DNA from: an uncultured Ruminococcus sp.
GTDB taxonomy: Bacteria; Bacillota; Clostridia; Oscillospirales; Ruminococcaceae
Reading direction: 5' to 3'
Assembly: GCA_900540005.1 (NCBI GenBank)
Contig: UQEM01000117.1
Span: 1 to 7,976 of the forward strand
DNA length: 7,976 bases
Both the position numbers and the translations under genes were made by a program. Under the pieces are notes generated by a model. It was not told the origin of the DNA. It searched no databases and saw only the letters and a list, made by a program, of their open reading frames with translations. Shown here one piece after another: positions 6,456 through 7,976 of the stretch (positions are counted from its first letter, which is position 1; every line of letters starts with the position of its first letter).

Positions 6456-7826
6456 ATGATACATAAATACAAGCTCAACGGGTTCAATATCGTCCTTGAC
6501 GTAAACAGCGGAGGCGTTCATGTTGTGGACGAGCTTACTTATGATCTGCTTGATAATGTTGAGCCGCCGTTTGATGAGAAATGTCCTGAAAAGGTAATAA
6601 ATAAGCTTTCAAAATCCTACAGCAGAGAGGATATCGAGTCCTGCTATCAGGAACTTAAAGAACTTTATGATGAGAAGATCCTCTTTTCCGAGGACGATTA
6701 CGAGAAGTTTGCAAAGTATTCTGTTGCTTCACCGGTAAAGGCTATGTGCCTCAATATCGCGCATGACTGTCAGCTCAGGTGCAAGTACTGTTTTGCGTCC
6801 ACGGGAGACTTTGGCAAAGGCAGAAAGCTCATGACCTTTGAGACCGGTAAACACGCCATTGATTTCCTTCTGGAAAAATCGGGCGACCGTCAGAATCTTG
6901 AGCTTGACTTTTTCGGCGGCGAACCGCTCCTCAATTTTGATGTTGTAAAGCAGATAGTTGAATACGCAAGAAGCCGCGAGGCTGAATTCGGCAAGAAGTT
7001 CCGCTTTACCATAACAACAAACGGACTTCTTCTCGATGATGACAAGATAGACTTCATCAACCGCGAGATGCACAATGTCGTTCTCTCGATCGACGGCAGA
7101 AAAGAAGTCAACGACAGCATGAGAGTTCTTGCAAACGGAAAGGGATGTTATGATACGATCCTGCCCAAGTACAAAAAGCTTGTTGAAAAGCGCGGCGATA
7201 AGGAATACTATGTAAGAGCAACATTCACAAACAAAAACCTCGACTTCTCGGAGGACGTTTTCTCGCTTTATGAGGCAGGATTCGACCAGATCTCGGTTGA
7301 GCCTGTAGTTGGAGATTCAGAGGAAGAATATGCGCTTACCGAGAAGGAACTCCCCGCAGTTTTCAAGGAATACGAGAACCTCGCAAAGAGGATACTTGAA
7401 AATGAGAAGAAGGGCGGAAAGTTCAATTTCTTCCATTTTATGCTTGACCTCGATCAGGGTCCGTGCGCTATCAAGAGACTCCGCGGCTGTGGCTGCGGCA
7501 ACGACTATGTGGCTATCACTCCCGACGGGGATATCTATCCCTGCCACCAGTTTGTTGGTATTGACGAGTACAAAATGGGCAATATCGACGAGGGCACATT
7601 CAACCTCGATATGAAGTCCGACTTTGCAGGCTGTCACGTTTATTCAAAGCCTGATTGCAGAGAGTGCTGGGCGAAGTTCTATTGCAGCGGCGGCTGTAAC
7701 GCGAACAACTACCAGTATATGGGTGATGTAAGAGCTGCACACAAGATCTCATGTCAGCTTGAAAAGAAACGCCTTGAATGCGCTATCATGATGAAAGCTG
7801 CGAGAATGTTCGGCGAACAGGAATAA
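6456..7826 (+). CDS. scfB: SCIFF radical SAM maturase (thioether-forming, SPASM)
   Basis: This 456-residue cytosolic enzyme uses S-adenosylmethionine and iron-sulfur clusters to install a thioether in ScfA. Residues 1 to about 90 resemble the PqqD-like RiPP recognition element that binds the leader peptide. The radical SAM core has C105-xxx-C109-xx-C112, then FFGGEP at 152-157 (the SAM-binding GGE motif) and TTNG at 187-190. The C-terminal SPASM domain holds auxiliary cluster ligands: C345 (or C347), TPDGDIYPC ending at C363, C401-xx-C404-x5-C410-xxx-C414, and C433. Length and domain order match the SCIFF maturase family (CteB-like). The start follows AAAGGG (6443-6448) at 7 bases. It is 78 bases after scfA, behind a terminator. 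The reading frame is intact and all expected cysteines are present, so an active enzyme is likely. Confidence 0.96.
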   Translation: MIHKYKLNGFNIVLDVNSGGVHVVDELTYDLLDNVEPPFDEKCPEKVINKLSKSYSREDIESCYQELKELYDEKILFSEDDYEKFAKYSVASPVKAMCLNIAHDCQLRCKYCFASTGDFGKGRKLMTFETGKHAIDFLLEKSGDRQNLELDFFGGEPLLNFDVVKQIVEYARSREAEFGKKFRFTITTNGLLLDDDKIDFINREMHNVVLSIDGRKEVNDSMRVLANGKGCYDTILPKYKKLVEKRGDKEYYVRATFTNKNLDFSEDVFSLYEAGFDQISVEPVVGDSEEEYALTEKELPAVFKEYENLAKRILENEKKGGKFNFFHFMLDLDQGPCAIKRLRGCGCGNDYVAITPDGDIYPCHQFVGIDEYKMGNIDEGTFNLDMKSDFAGCHVYSKPDCRECWAKFYCSGGCNANNYQYMGDVRAAHKISCQLEKKRLECAIMMKAARMFGEQE

Positions 7827-7830
7827 TAAC

Positions 7831-7976
7831 GGAAACTTAAAGGCAGAGCTTTGGCGGATCGTGGGCAAAGTCCCGCACGTGACCTCAAAGCGCTCCCTTA
7901 TGAGAACCACCTTTTCCGACAGACTAGGTCGTGTTGACACTAAGCCTAACAACGCATCTTTTCGGCAAAATTTCAC
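7831..7976 (+). ncRNA. Possible structured RNA or leader after scfB, cut by the window end
   Basis: No convincing ORF lies here, but several helices can form. GAG-CTTTG (7846-7853) pairs with CAAAG..CTC (7886-7895), extended by AAGG (7840-7843)/CCTT (7896-7899). Inside it CGTG (7860-7863) pairs with CACG (7876-7879). Further on, GTGTTG (7931-7936) pairs with CAACGC (7950-7955), and CCGA (7916-7919) can pair with TCGG (7962-7965) around it. The base composition is less AT-rich than the other intergenic DNA. I see no promoter of its own, and the true 3' end is outside the window. It could be a riboswitch or leader of a downstream gene, or a stand-alone RNA. Family not recognised with confidence. 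Confidence 0.4.

Noticed and set aside
7749..7976. Minus-strand ORF of 75 codons at the window end
   Set aside because: Half of it is antisense to the scfB 3' end, and the rest covers the helix-rich segment; it has no recognisable motif.
1..7976. CRISPR array, tRNA or rRNA genes
   Set aside because: No regularly spaced direct repeats, no tRNA-like cloverleaf with a CCA-type acceptor, and no rRNA-like sequence was seen.

Overview
The window looks like chromosomal DNA of a fibre-degrading gut or rumen Firmicute, most likely Ruminococcus (R. flavefaciens/R. albus-like). Three things point there. A secreted polysaccharide lyase ends in a poly-threonine linker and a dockerin whose second calcium loop has the short Ruminococcus-type form. 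A SCIFF ranthipeptide precursor sits beside its radical-SAM maturase, a pair typical of Clostridia. The promoters are classical TTGAnn/TATAAT with AGGAGG-like ribosome sites. Species level is inference. All real genes are on the + strand.

Layout: 1-222 is an AT-rich leader with a good sigma-A promoter (81-109) overlapped by an inverted repeat. 223-3792 encodes a 1189-residue secreted rhamnogalacturonan lyase (PL11) with a ricin-type carbohydrate-binding domain, two tandem copies of a roughly 140-residue module I cannot assign, a run of 23 threonines and a dockerin. 3793-4154 has no convincing gene: it holds a roughly 171-bp imperfect palindrome with MITE-like ends starting right after the stop codon, a strong intrinsic terminator (4009-4038), and the promoter and leader of the next gene, including a possible five-codon micro-ORF. 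4155-6080 is a YdiF-like ABC-F ATPase.

6081-6239 holds a strong extended -10 promoter. It drives scfA (6240-6377, the 45-residue six-cysteine peptide), then a perfect 11-bp terminator hairpin between the genes (6397-6428), then scfB (6456-7826, radical SAM/SPASM maturase with an N-terminal RRE-like region). The last 150 bases have no convincing ORF but can form several helices and may encode a structured RNA or leader that runs off the window.

The three parts are functionally separate. The lyase would be exported and docked on a cellulosome-like scaffold to cut pectin. The ABC-F protein acts on ribosomes in the cytosol. scfA/scfB form a small RiPP system in which ScfB installs a thioether in ScfA; the terminator between them would keep precursor in excess over enzyme. 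The most worthwhile leads are the unassigned tandem modules, the MITE-like palindrome, the terminator with a competing hairpin between scfA and scfB, and the possible RNA after scfB.
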